64,000 nt of DNA from Bacillota bacterium. GTDB lineage: Bacteria; Bacillota; Clostridia; Lachnospirales; Lachnospiraceae. The notes beneath the pieces are model-generated. The model worked only from the letters and a program-made list of their open reading frames with translations. It searched no databases and was not told the origin of the DNA. Shown piece after piece: positions 8,717 through 17,165 of this stretch. Position 1 is the stretch's first letter. Each line of letters opens with the position of its first letter. The position numbers and the translations under genes were made by a program. The stretch spans positions 1 to 64,000 of the forward strand of contig JAEYGZ010000013.1 in NCBI GenBank assembly GCA_023409535.1, in the 5' to 3' direction.

Positions 8717-9060
8717 CAGCAGGACTGGATTTCGATAGGAAAGAACAGAAAATTGACAATAAGCTTAAATACAAACAGCATGAAAGCGGAAAAAATGAAA
8801 TTTAAGACGGAAAATCTGTAGATGGGCTAAGATATAAAAATTATAATAATACCACAGATATAAAAAATACAGACATGCAAATCTATGATTTATGCCGCTT
8901 GCAGCGGCATAAACAATACCTGAAAGAAATTCAACATAAATTTCCAATGGAATTCATGTTGGAGTTCTTTCCAAGGATGCTGGTATTGTCAGCATCCTTT
9001 TCACACTTATTATTTGAGATGCCGCTGTGCGGCATCAGGTCGGAAAGGTTGAAAGAAATA
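8717..9060. other. 344-base leader before the sugar ABC transporter, with four hairpins
   Basis: No gene is supported here, although the transporter frame stays open back to 8875. A possible -10 (TATAAT at 8842-8847) lies before a row of four stem-loops at 8889-9036, annotated separately. The gene start at 9061 was chosen because GAAAGG lies 16-11 bases upstream and the conserved ATPase sequence begins there. Confidence 0.5.
8889..9036. repeat. Cluster of four consecutive hairpins bounded by ATGCCGC palindromes
   Basis: There are four stems in 148 bases. The first is a perfect 11-bp stem at 8889-8899/8903-8913 around ATGCCGCT. The second is a 23-position stem with two mismatches and two wobbles at 8922-8944/8949-8971. 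The third is a perfect 10-bp stem AAGGATGCTG/CAGCATCCTT at 8973-8982/8990-8999. The fourth is a perfect 8-bp stem GATGCCGC/GCGGCATC at 9018-9025/9029-9036. The first and last share the ATGCCGC stem, so this could be a small REP or MITE-like element or a structured mRNA leader. The third resembles a terminator with a short T tail. Confidence 0.7.
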
Positions 9061-10563
9061 ATGTTCGAAAAGAATAGAATCCTGATAGAAGTAAAGGACA
9101 TGAGTAAAAATTTTGGCGTGACCATTGCGCTTTCACACGTTGATTTTTTGGTAAAGACAGGTGAGATACGCGGGTTGATTGGGGAAAATGGTTCCGGCAA
9201 ATCCACGGTTTCGTCTATCATCGCGGGTTTCCAGGCGGCAAGCAGCGGAACCATGACTTTTGAAGGAAAGGAATGGAATCCGGCAACTGTACTGGATGCG
9301 CAGGCAGCCGGTATTGGTATGATTGTACAGGAGGCAGGTACGATTCCTAATATTTCAGTGGCGGAGAATATTTTCCTGGGTAATTATAAGAAATTCAAAA
9401 GAGGCTCCGTAATTGATAAAAAGGCAATGATTGCAGAAGCCAGAAAAGCATTGGATAAAATCGGAGTGGAAGGCATCAATCCTGCCTTTCCCACGGGCAT
9501 GTATGATATGCAGGAACGAAAGCTGATCGAGGTGGCAAAGTGCATATATAATGATCCGAAGCTGCTGATCGTGGACGAGACTACCACAGCGCTGTCACAG
9601 CGGGGAAGAGACATTATATATCAGATTATGCATGACCTGGCGGATAATGGAAAGGCTGTTATGATTATCAGCCATGACCTGAACGAGATGATAGAGCACT
9701 GTGATACGCTTACGGTACTCAGGGACGGAATTATTGTTGACAATATTGCCAGAAAGGATTTTGATCCGGATGATATCAAACAAAAGATGGTTGGGCGGGA
9801 AATCAGCGGTCACTATTACCGGGCAGACAGGGAGGGTTATGAAGATGAGGTAGTTCTGAAGGCAGACTGTATTACGACGATGAAAAGCATCCTCTGCCTC
9901 AATATGGAGTTACATAAGAAGGAAATACTCGGAATAGGAGGCCTGTCGGATTGCGGTATGCATATCCTGGGGCAGGCATTGTACGGACTGGAGGAGGTGG
10001 TTGACGGCCAGGTGGTGCTTACCAAGGATAATACGGTAATCAAAAATGCCCAGGCCGCATTCAAAAATGGAATGGGTTATGTATCGAAAAACCGTGATAC
10101 GGAATCCCTGGAGCTGAACGCCTCAATTTTTGCCAATATTGCATCTACGGGTTATGACAAAAATAATATAGGGCCCTTCATCAGCCCGAGGAAGGAAAAG
10201 AGCTATGTAAACAAGCAGATTAAGGCTCTGAGAATCAAGTGCCAGAATGCTTATCAGCCGGTCAGCGCACTTTCCGGTGGGAATAAGCAGAAGGTAGTGT
10301 TTGGCAAATGGTGCGCGGATGATGCGGATATTTTGATATTGGACTGCCCAACCCGAGGTGTGGACATTGGAGTAAAGGCGGCGATGTATCAGTTGATTTA
10401 TGAAATGAAGCAGGCAGGAAAGTCGATTATTATGATTTCCGAGGAATTGCCGGAACTTATGGGAATGTGTGACAGACTGCTGATCATGCGTGACGGGCAG
10501 ATTTCCGGAGAATATTTTCGGGGGGAATACGATGACCGCAAATTAATTGAAAGTATGATTTAA
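9061..10563 (+). CDS. Sugar ABC transporter ATP-binding protein, RbsA/XylG (CUT2) type
   Basis: This protein powers import of a sugar through the two permeases encoded downstream. It is 501 aa with two ATPase halves, as usual for CUT2 importers. The first half has the Walker A GENGSGKST and the Walker B LLIVDETTTALS. The second half has a degenerate Walker A region (GIGGLSDCG), signature LSGGNKQKV and Walker B LILDCPTRGVD. The pattern of a working first site and an altered second P-loop is typical of RbsA relatives. The start is discussed under the leader entry. It is cytoplasmic and peripheral to the membrane, and lies in one operon with 10578-14058. Confidence 0.93.
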   Translation: MFEKNRILIEVKDMSKNFGVTIALSHVDFLVKTGEIRGLIGENGSGKSTVSSIIAGFQAASSGTMTFEGKEWNPATVLDAQAAGIGMIVQEAGTIPNISVAENIFLGNYKKFKRGSVIDKKAMIAEARKALDKIGVEGINPAFPTGMYDMQERKLIEVAKCIYNDPKLLIVDETTTALSQRGRDIIYQIMHDLADNGKAVMIISHDLNEMIEHCDTLTVLRDGIIVDNIARKDFDPDDIKQKMVGREISGHYYRADREGYEDEVVLKADCITTMKSILCLNMELHKKEILGIGGLSDCGMHILGQALYGLEEVVDGQVVLTKDNTVIKNAQAAFKNGMGYVSKNRDTESLELNASIFANIASTGYDKNNIGPFISPRKEKSYVNKQIKALRIKCQNAYQPVSALSGGNKQKVVFGKWCADDADILILDCPTRGVDIGVKAAMYQLIYEMKQAGKSIIMISEELPELMGMCDRLLIMRDGQISGEYFRGEYDDRKLIESMI

Positions 10564-10577
10564 GGAGGTGATAAGTT

Positions 10578-11594
10578 ATGGATAAATCCACTGTGAAAAA
10601 GAGCAAGGATGCAGAGCTCCAGCTAAGCGTAAAGGAACGGATCTCCATATTGAGAAGCAACAGTTATTTTCTGCTGGTTTTTCCGTTTGTTTCACTGGTA
10701 TTGATTATATTAATCTTTGGTATTGCCACCCAGGGAACCTTTTTCAAAGCATCTGTTTTGACCGGGGTACTAAGCCAGGCAATCATTATCGGAACCTGTG
10801 CGACCGGAATTTCTTTTGTTTATTCCAACGGAAATCTGGATATTTCAATCGGAGCGGTGCTGGGACTGGGAGCGACCGTCGGAGTGATGTCCTATGCGGC
10901 CACCGGGTCGGTAATGCTTATGATTATAGTATCAATCGTTGCTTCAATGCTGCTGATGCTGTTTAACTGCACTATGAGCGTGGTGTGCAACATTAAGACA
11001 ATTACGGTCGCTATTGTTGTCACGCAGATTTATGGAGCAATTTCAACTATTTTAATCGGCGGTGCGGGAAAGATTGATATTGATTATAATATTGCGGCGG
11101 CACTGGAGGATGGGGGCTTTCGCTATGCAGCTTTTTTTGCATATTTTATAGTCTGCCTTGTGATATATCATTTTACAAAGGTAGGGCGTACACTCAGAAT
11201 GCTGGGCGGAAATGAGAAATGCGCACAGCAGACCGGTATGTCAGGTTCAAAAGCTACCTATACTAGCTTTCTTATGGCCGGGTTGGGAATCGGTGTGGCG
11301 GCAATCTTCAGCATTATTAATGTTTCGGCAGTTTCTGTAGAAACGGGAAGCGGACTTGGAATGGATGTAATGCTGGCGACTGTGCTGGGCGGCATGTCTA
11401 TTTTCGGGGGCTCTAAGTCTAATTCTTACGCGGGTCTGATTGGAGCATTAACTGTGGCAGCTTTGAATAAAGGACTTTTGATGGTGGGAGTTTCGTCTGC
11501 ATTGATACAGGGCATTCGAGGAGTGATCTTCCTGCTTCTGGTATATTTGAACAGCGAGAGACAGAACCTGCTTCCATCACGTATGCAGTTCTGA
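10578..11594 (+). CDS. Sugar ABC transporter permease, RbsC (BPD_transp_2) type
   Basis: A 338-aa integral membrane protein with about eight to ten hydrophobic segments, forming half of the import channel. Residues such as GNLDISIGAVLGLGA and the segment GGNEKCAQQTGMS match the conserved permease loop that contacts the ATPase. A strong AAGGAGGTG site precedes the ATG, 15 bases after the ATPase gene ends. A second, different permease is encoded at 13009, so the channel is probably a heterodimer rather than the more usual single-permease CUT2 arrangement. Confidence 0.92.
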   Translation: MDKSTVKKSKDAELQLSVKERISILRSNSYFLLVFPFVSLVLIILIFGIATQGTFFKASVLTGVLSQAIIIGTCATGISFVYSNGNLDISIGAVLGLGATVGVMSYAATGSVMLMIIVSIVASMLLMLFNCTMSVVCNIKTITVAIVVTQIYGAISTILIGGAGKIDIDYNIAAALEDGGFRYAAFFAYFIVCLVIYHFTKVGRTLRMLGGNEKCAQQTGMSGSKATYTSFLMAGLGIGVAAIFSIINVSAVSVETGSGLGMDVMLATVLGGMSIFGGSKSNSYAGLIGALTVAALNKGLLMVGVSSALIQGIRGVIFLLLVYLNSERQNLLPSRMQF

Positions 11595-11652
11595 CGCTTT
11601 GTATTATTTGTTATCTATAGAGTTATTATAAAAAGAAAAGGAGATTGGAATT

Positions 11653-12972
11653 ATGAAGGGAAAACAGGGAAAACGTGTATTGGCGGTATTACTCAGTACG
11701 GCAATGTTAATTGGCAGCTTGGCGGGATGTGCAAATAGCTCGTCGGGCAGTCCGGGTGAAAAGAGCAATACTTCCGCAGAAAGCAGTAAGCCGACAGAAG
11801 CAGGAATGGAGGAGCAGGGTGCTGCCTCCGAAAAAACATATATAATCGGTGTTGCGGAAGCTCAGTCCAATGATGAGGTTACAATCAGAAGAAGCTATTT
11901 CGAAAATTACGTGGCGAAAAAATATAATGTAAAGTTTATATTTTCCGAACAATGCTCGGATGATGCGGCAACAAAATCATTTATTGAAAACTGCATTGAT
12001 TCCGGTGCGGATGCCATTATTGATTTTAAATCAGGAACTGCGCAGATGGCTCAGCTGTGTAAGGAAAATGGGTTGGTTTATACCTTTAACGGCAATCCGG
12101 CCATGAGCCCGACGCTGATGATTGAAACACTGGATAATTTTACAGGCTTTGTAGGAGCTGACAATGTACAGACAGCAGCATTGTTTTCAGAATGGCTGGA
12201 TGATAATGCCAGCGCGGATGGCTCAGAGGGCTTCCTGATCAGTACGAGTTTAGCTTCTTCCGGTAATACGCAGCATGCTGAAATCACCCGTGCGATTTTG
12301 ACCGGATTGCAGGATAAATATGGTCTTACCTTTGAAAAGGATATTGAAGAGTTAATTATTTCAACAGAGACCATGAATGCAAACAATGATAAAGGGATTA
12401 AAATTACATTATATCCCGGCTCCCCCAATAAGGAGACATGGCTTCCCGGTATCTCCTCTCTGATACAGTCGGGTAATTATGGTATTTTTATGAGTTCGGG
12501 GCAGACCTATAACCAGTCTGCGACAGTGGTAAATGAAGTGGAAAGTGCTCTTAAAATGAATATTAAAGTGGCAAGCGTAGGTGCATTAGGCAATACCCTG
12601 ACAACAGCCTTTAATACGCAGGATCCAAGCGGGAACCCAAGCGTGGATCTGATTACCGTAAAATCGGTCTCCATCTTGTCAGCAGCGCTTTTTGCAATTA
12701 CCTATAATGGTCTGCAGAGTGTGAATGAGCAATGTGCAAGAGATGAGGACGGCTTGCCTTACAATTTCATGTTCTCAATGATCGGGGTAACAAGCCCCGA
12801 GCAGTTGGCAGAGATGGACGGTTGGGATGATAAGGATACCCAGAACTGGATTGCCAATACGGAAATCATTGATTCCATGCTTGTTACAAAAAACCCCGGG
12901 GTTACTGCTGAGGATATTCAGGCCTTCTTAAGTTCTCTGAATTATGAAACAATCAAATCCATGATGAAGTAG
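11653..12972 (+). CDS. Sugar-binding lipoprotein of the CUT2 transporter
   Basis: This is the extracellular capture protein of the transporter, 439 aa. A lipoprotein signal with lipobox LAGC (lipidated Cys26) is followed by a Ser/Glu-rich linker and then a type I periplasmic-binding fold beginning at KTYIIGVAEAQSND. It is somewhat longer than the classical ribose-binding proteins. It lies between the two permease genes, so ligand capture and both channel halves are co-expressed. The ligand is unknown. Gene context suggests a sulfated sugar or a short sulfated oligosaccharide. Confidence 0.88.
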   Translation: MKGKQGKRVLAVLLSTAMLIGSLAGCANSSSGSPGEKSNTSAESSKPTEAGMEEQGAASEKTYIIGVAEAQSNDEVTIRRSYFENYVAKKYNVKFIFSEQCSDDAATKSFIENCIDSGADAIIDFKSGTAQMAQLCKENGLVYTFNGNPAMSPTLMIETLDNFTGFVGADNVQTAALFSEWLDDNASADGSEGFLISTSLASSGNTQHAEITRAILTGLQDKYGLTFEKDIEELIISTETMNANNDKGIKITLYPGSPNKETWLPGISSLIQSGNYGIFMSSGQTYNQSATVVNEVESALKMNIKVASVGALGNTLTTAFNTQDPSGNPSVDLITVKSVSILSAALFAITYNGLQSVNEQCARDEDGLPYNFMFSMIGVTSPEQLAEMDGWDDKDTQNWIANTEIIDSMLVTKNPGVTAEDIQAFLSSLNYETIKSMMK

Positions 12973-13008
12973 CAGATTTGGGTCTCCGGAGGGAAGGAAG
13001 AGTAAATA

Positions 13009-14058
13009 ATGAATAAAATCGGCAATTTTAGAAAGAAACATGTACTGTTGTTTAACGTGATTTTTACAACCGCAGTACCGGCGGCGGTCTGGCTGGTTAT
13101 GGAGCTTTTAAACTACTCCATGGTGGGAGTACATACCATGGCATCGGCCTTGGATTGGACGTCGCTGATGCGCAATTTGGCCTCCTCCTTCTGCTTTGCT
13201 TTGGGATTAAACTGCAACCTTCAGTTGGGCCGTATGGATACCTCCACCGGTTCGCAGATGTACTTGGCTTGTATCTTCGGCGGAAATATCGCCCTGACAC
13301 TTAATCTGGGCGGTGTTGGAGTAATGATATTCAGCCTGATATTCGGGATGATTGCGGGAGGCTTTGCGGGACTTCTGTTTATAAAGCTGAGAATTTTGCC
13401 GATGGTACTTGGCCTTGGACTTTCTCTGGTATATGAGTGCATTTCTTTCAGCGCTTATGACCAGCAGGGATTAAATCTGTTCGGTAAACCAGGGGTAGGC
13501 ATTTTATCCGATAAGGTTTTTATTTTGATCATATGCCTTATTGTTATTCTGGTTATGACATATTTGTTCCAATACAGCTCCTTTGGCTACAACCGCCGTG
13601 CAATTCAGGGAAACCAGAAGCTTGCCAATGATTCGGGAATTAATATATTCGGAAATGCTTTCCTTTGCTATGTGATTGCAGGTGCGCTTGTTTCCATAGC
13701 CGGAGTGTTTGACACTGCATATAGAAGTTCTCTGGTACCGGTTCTTGGAATGAGTTCCAATTCAACAGTATTTGCCAATATGTTTCCCATGGCTGTTGGA
13801 ATGTGGCTGAGCCGCAGACCCAATCCGGTAATCGGTGTGCTGGCTGGCTCGATCAGTGTGCAGATGCTGGTAATCGGATTATCCAAATTTACCAATATCG
13901 GAATGAGCAATTACATGCAGACCTGTATCAAATATTCGGTATGGTTGATTTTCATGATTTATCGTATGAATGAACATAAAATCAAATACTATACGGACCG
14001 TAAGGCAAGAATTGAACTGGCAAAGGCAACCCGAAGAGATAATTTGGCAGCAGCATAG
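13009..14058 (+). CDS. Second sugar ABC transporter permease (CUT2)
   Basis: A 349-aa polytopic membrane protein of the same superfamily as the permease at 10578 but clearly divergent from it. Hydrophobic segments run from about residue 14 to 325. The segment FGYNRRAIQGNQKLANDSGIN occupies the position of the cytoplasmic coupling loop. Two non-identical permeases with one double ATPase is a layout known from systems such as LsrCD and YtfT/YjfF. The closely spaced GGAGGGAAGG site supports the start. It ends 78 bases before the next sulfatase. Confidence 0.88.
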   Translation: MNKIGNFRKKHVLLFNVIFTTAVPAAVWLVMELLNYSMVGVHTMASALDWTSLMRNLASSFCFALGLNCNLQLGRMDTSTGSQMYLACIFGGNIALTLNLGGVGVMIFSLIFGMIAGGFAGLLFIKLRILPMVLGLGLSLVYECISFSAYDQQGLNLFGKPGVGILSDKVFILIICLIVILVMTYLFQYSSFGYNRRAIQGNQKLANDSGINIFGNAFLCYVIAGALVSIAGVFDTAYRSSLVPVLGMSSNSTVFANMFPMAVGMWLSRRPNPVIGVLAGSISVQMLVIGLSKFTNIGMSNYMQTCIKYSVWLIFMIYRMNEHKIKYYTDRKARIELAKATRRDNLAAA

Positions 14059-14074
14059 GCATATAATAAGACAT

Positions 14075-14118
14075 AAAGCATATGGCGGCAGGAGGAGGTT
14101 CCCGCCGCTATTTCTTTT
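14075..14118 (+). terminator. Weak terminator or intra-operon hairpin
   Basis: GGCGGC and GCCGC flank a 14-base loop near 14083-14108 and are followed by a T-rich run (ATTTCTTTT). It lies between the second permease and the third sulfatase gene, so it may reduce rather than stop downstream transcription. Confidence 0.4.
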
Positions 14119-14136
14119 AGGAAAGGAGAATTCGAA

Positions 14137-15510
14137 GTGGATAAGAATTGGAATATTTTGATGATCATGGCGGATCAGTTTCGTCTTACGACACTGGAGG
14201 GGATGGGTGACAATATTGCAACCCCTAATATTAAAAGAATCATGGATAAAGGGGTTGTATTTCATCAGGCTTGTTGTACCAGTCCTTTATGTACGCCAAG
14301 CAGAGCTTCCCTGGCAACCGGAAAGCTGCCCCATCGCTGTGGGGTAATGGTTCATGATGCCTCGTTGCCGCTGGATGTTCCGACCTACTATCAGGAGCTG
14401 AGAAAGGCCGGATACCGGGTTGGTGTAGCCGGAAAAACGGACTTGCATAAGGAGGTCCGATACTGGGGAATTCAAGGGAATCTTCCGCAGATGTATCATT
14501 ACGGGTTTACGGATGTATTTGAAACAGAAGGAAAAATGAATTTTGCCTGGCTGGTAAAGGATAAGGAAGGAAAAAATCTGCCTCAGGGACCTTATCAAAA
14601 ATATCTGAATGACAGAGATGAACTGAATGCCATAAGTGAAGATTACCTGGCAAGATTAAGAACCTATCCGAAATATTATGCTGAGCCGTCTGTGCTGAGC
14701 AGCGCGGAGGATTTTCAGGATTCCTTTATCGGCAGAAGGGCGGTGGAATGGTTAAGCAATGTAGACGACGATGTGCCCTGGCACTATTTCGTAAGCTTTG
14801 TGGGACCTCATAATCCCTGGGATCCGCCGATGGAAGAATTGGAGAAGCAGACAGGCAAAGTATATCCGGAGGCCATACAGGATACGATGGAGGGAAAACC
14901 GGAATGGGTGAAAGAGCGGGTGAAAACGCAGACAGCGGGAATAACAGAGGCGGATTTGCAGAAGCTGAAACGGTCTTATGCGGCATCGGTTGCCGTAATA
15001 GATGATTGGATCGGAAAGCTCCTGGATGCTCTGGAAAGCAGGCAGCTTGATCGGAACACAGTGATTATATTCTGCGCGGATCATGGTGAAATGCTGGCGG
15101 ATCACGGTCTTTTGGAAAAGAAGTGTATGTATGAGGCTTCTGTAAGAATTCCGCTAGTGATAAGCGCACCCTGGATGACTCGGCGGATGGAAAGCAATGC
15201 ACTGGCACAGCTGATGGATCTGGCACCGACCTGTATGGAATTGGCAGGCCTGAATTATGACAAAACAGATATGGATGCGAGGTCACTTCTGCCGATCTTA
15301 GAGGGCGGAGAGGAAATCTTGAGACCCGTTCAGCTTAGTGAATTGATTCATTGCCAGATGGTTTTTGACGGCCGGCATAAGTGGATTCGAAACTGGAATG
15401 ATATGGATGAACTCTATGACATAAAGAATGATCCAAAGGAGCTGCATAATCTGATTAATGACCGGCAGGATGTGGTCAAAGAGATGATGAAGCATACGTT
15501 TTGGCAATAG
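14137..15510 (+). CDS. Type I sulfatase (Cys-type), cytoplasmic
   Basis: This third sulfatase is 457 aa and starts at a GTG 8 bases after AAAGGAG. It carries an MADQ metal segment at Asp13-Gln14 and the activation motif C52-T-P-S-R56, with CADHGEMLADHG as the later metal site. The DHGEMLADHGL signature and the C-terminal LYDIKNDPKELHNL segment are typical of carbohydrate sulfatases of the arylsulfatase A group. There is no signal peptide. It lies in the same direction as its neighbours, between the transporter and the next sulfatase. Confidence 0.93.
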   Translation: MDKNWNILMIMADQFRLTTLEGMGDNIATPNIKRIMDKGVVFHQACCTSPLCTPSRASLATGKLPHRCGVMVHDASLPLDVPTYYQELRKAGYRVGVAGKTDLHKEVRYWGIQGNLPQMYHYGFTDVFETEGKMNFAWLVKDKEGKNLPQGPYQKYLNDRDELNAISEDYLARLRTYPKYYAEPSVLSSAEDFQDSFIGRRAVEWLSNVDDDVPWHYFVSFVGPHNPWDPPMEELEKQTGKVYPEAIQDTMEGKPEWVKERVKTQTAGITEADLQKLKRSYAASVAVIDDWIGKLLDALESRQLDRNTVIIFCADHGEMLADHGLLEKKCMYEASVRIPLVISAPWMTRRMESNALAQLMDLAPTCMELAGLNYDKTDMDARSLLPILEGGEEILRPVQLSELIHCQMVFDGRHKWIRNWNDMDELYDIKNDPKELHNLINDRQDVVKEMMKHTFWQ

Positions 15511-15560
15511 AGCAAGGGAGAATCAGAAGAGGCAAAGCCAGCAAAAAGGAGAGATTATAA

Positions 15561-17066
15561 ATGAAAGCAATTATGGTAATGTTTGATTCTCTGCGCAGGG
15601 ATTTTCTTCCCTGTTACGGAGAAGAACTGTTGAATATGCCGAATTTTAAACGCTTGGCAGACCATGCGGCAGTGTTTGACAATTCTTATGTGTCTTCCAT
15701 GCCCTGTATGCCGGCAAGAAGAGAGCTGCATACGGGAAGAGCAAATTTCCTGCACCGTTCCTGGGGACCGCTGGAGCCCTTTGATGACTCCATGCCTGCA
15801 ATTCTGACAGCGGCAGGCATCCGGACTCATTTGGCAACAGATCACTTTCACTATCTGCAGGATGGAGGGGGGACCTATCATAGCCGCTATCAGACCTGGG
15901 AATGCTACAGGGGCCAGGAAAATGATGCCTGGATTCCGGAGTCGGAACCGCATCCCACCGAATTTGCTCCCTGCATTTTAGGCGGAGAACGGCTTGAGGG
16001 AACGCTTCGCAATATGAGAGCGCGGGGAGGATGGCAGAATGCGGCAAACAGGAGAGCAAGGAGCGACGGGGAAAAGGATTATGCACAGACGCTTACCTTT
16101 GACAACGGATTAGGTTTCATAGAAGGCAATGTAGGAAAGGATAACTGGTTTCTGCAGATAGAAACCTTTGATCCTCATGAACCTTTTGATGCGCCGGAAA
16201 GCTTTGAACGGAACTGGTTTGATCCTGATCAGCCGTTTACAGCAGATTGGCCTCCTTATGCACCTGTTCAGGAAACGGCAGATGTGGTAAACAATGTACG
16301 CAAGAAATATTTTGCTTCCATGGACTTCTGTGATAAGAATTTGGGACGGGTAATGGATGCGATGGACAAGTATGATTTATGGAAGGATACGATGCTGATC
16401 GTAAATACGGATCATGGCTTTTTCCTGGGAGAGCATGACTGGTGGGGAAAGGGACCGATGCCAGATTATCAGGAGCTGGTACATACACCGTTTTTTATCT
16501 GGGACCCCCGAAGCGGCATATGTGGAGAACACCGCAGGTCGTTAGTACAGACAATCGATATTGCGCCCACGTTAATGGAATTTTTCGGAGTAGAAATACC
16601 GAAAGATATGATTGGTAAGGCGTTGGTAAATACGGTGGCCCGGGATGAACCCGTGCGGGAGTATGGGATTATGGGCTATTTTGGAGGTACGATTAATATT
16701 ACCGATGGGAGATATATGCTGATGAAGGCGGTTACACATCCGGAAAACCCATGTTATGAATATACGCAGATGCCGGCACACATGAACCGCATGTTCTCAG
16801 CAGAAGAGATGAGGAGCATGGAAATAGCCCCTCCCTTTGGCTTTACAAAAGGTACCAAACTGATGAAGATCGTTCCTGACCGGATTATGTTCGAGAGGAA
16901 GCTGAGAAAGGACCTGTTATTTGATCTGGAAACAGACCGTAATCAGAAGGCAACAATGAATGATGAAGAAATCAGCGCTCGTATGGAGAAGGCTCTTTTG
17001 GAAATGATGAAGGAGTATGAGGCTCCGGAGGAGTTGTACGGACGGTATGATTTCAAGAACAGCTAG
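15561..17066 (+). CDS. Type I sulfatase (Cys-type), cytoplasmic
   Basis: Fourth sulfatase, 501 aa, with AAAAGGAGAG before its ATG. The activation motif is C49-M-P-A-R53, followed by RELHTGR. The N-terminal metal residue is Asp9 in MFDSLRRD rather than a DQ pair, and NTDHGFFLGEHDWWGKG forms the later metal site. These features place it in a subgroup different from the other four, so it may take a different substrate. No signal sequence is present. It continues the operon with 51 bases to the previous gene. Confidence 0.92.
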   Translation: MKAIMVMFDSLRRDFLPCYGEELLNMPNFKRLADHAAVFDNSYVSSMPCMPARRELHTGRANFLHRSWGPLEPFDDSMPAILTAAGIRTHLATDHFHYLQDGGGTYHSRYQTWECYRGQENDAWIPESEPHPTEFAPCILGGERLEGTLRNMRARGGWQNAANRRARSDGEKDYAQTLTFDNGLGFIEGNVGKDNWFLQIETFDPHEPFDAPESFERNWFDPDQPFTADWPPYAPVQETADVVNNVRKKYFASMDFCDKNLGRVMDAMDKYDLWKDTMLIVNTDHGFFLGEHDWWGKGPMPDYQELVHTPFFIWDPRSGICGEHRRSLVQTIDIAPTLMEFFGVEIPKDMIGKALVNTVARDEPVREYGIMGYFGGTINITDGRYMLMKAVTHPENPCYEYTQMPAHMNRMFSAEEMRSMEIAPPFGFTKGTKLMKIVPDRIMFERKLRKDLLFDLETDRNQKATMNDEEISARMEKALLEMMKEYEAPEELYGRYDFKNS

Positions 17067-17099
17067 GTAAGGGTGAAAAGAAAAGTAATTTCAACCGGC

Positions 17100-17122
17100 A
17101 AAAAGCGTGGAGCATGCTTTTT
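17100..17122 (+). terminator. Terminator-like hairpin between two sulfatase genes
   Basis: A 10-bp stem with one G-T wobble (AAAAAGCGTG at 17100-17109, CATGCTTTTT at 17113-17122) and a GAG loop lies between sulfatase genes. The downstream gene therefore probably receives less transcript, or has a promoter of its own. A second small stem, CCGCT/AGCGG at 17139-17150, ends just before the ribosome site. Confidence 0.6.
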
Positions 17123-17165
17123 ACTTAGGTTTTGTATACCGCTGAAGCGGCAGATGGAGGTTAAA

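Noticed and set aside
8875..9060. In-frame 62-residue N-terminal extension of the sugar transporter ATPase
   Set aside because: It is translated from four consecutive hairpins, has no ribosome site at 8875 and no conserved domain, and the family sequence starts at 9061.
14726..15286. Long reverse-strand open frames inside the third sulfatase gene
   Set aside because: They are shadows of the coding frame, rich in Pro/His/Arg, with no ribosome site or known domain.
17073..17165. GTG start adding 31 residues to the fifth sulfatase, with a hydrophobic stretch that looks like a signal peptide
   Set aside because: The stretch is encoded by a terminator-like hairpin, has a Cys/Phe run that is not a normal signal sequence, and the ribosome site fits the ATG at 17166.
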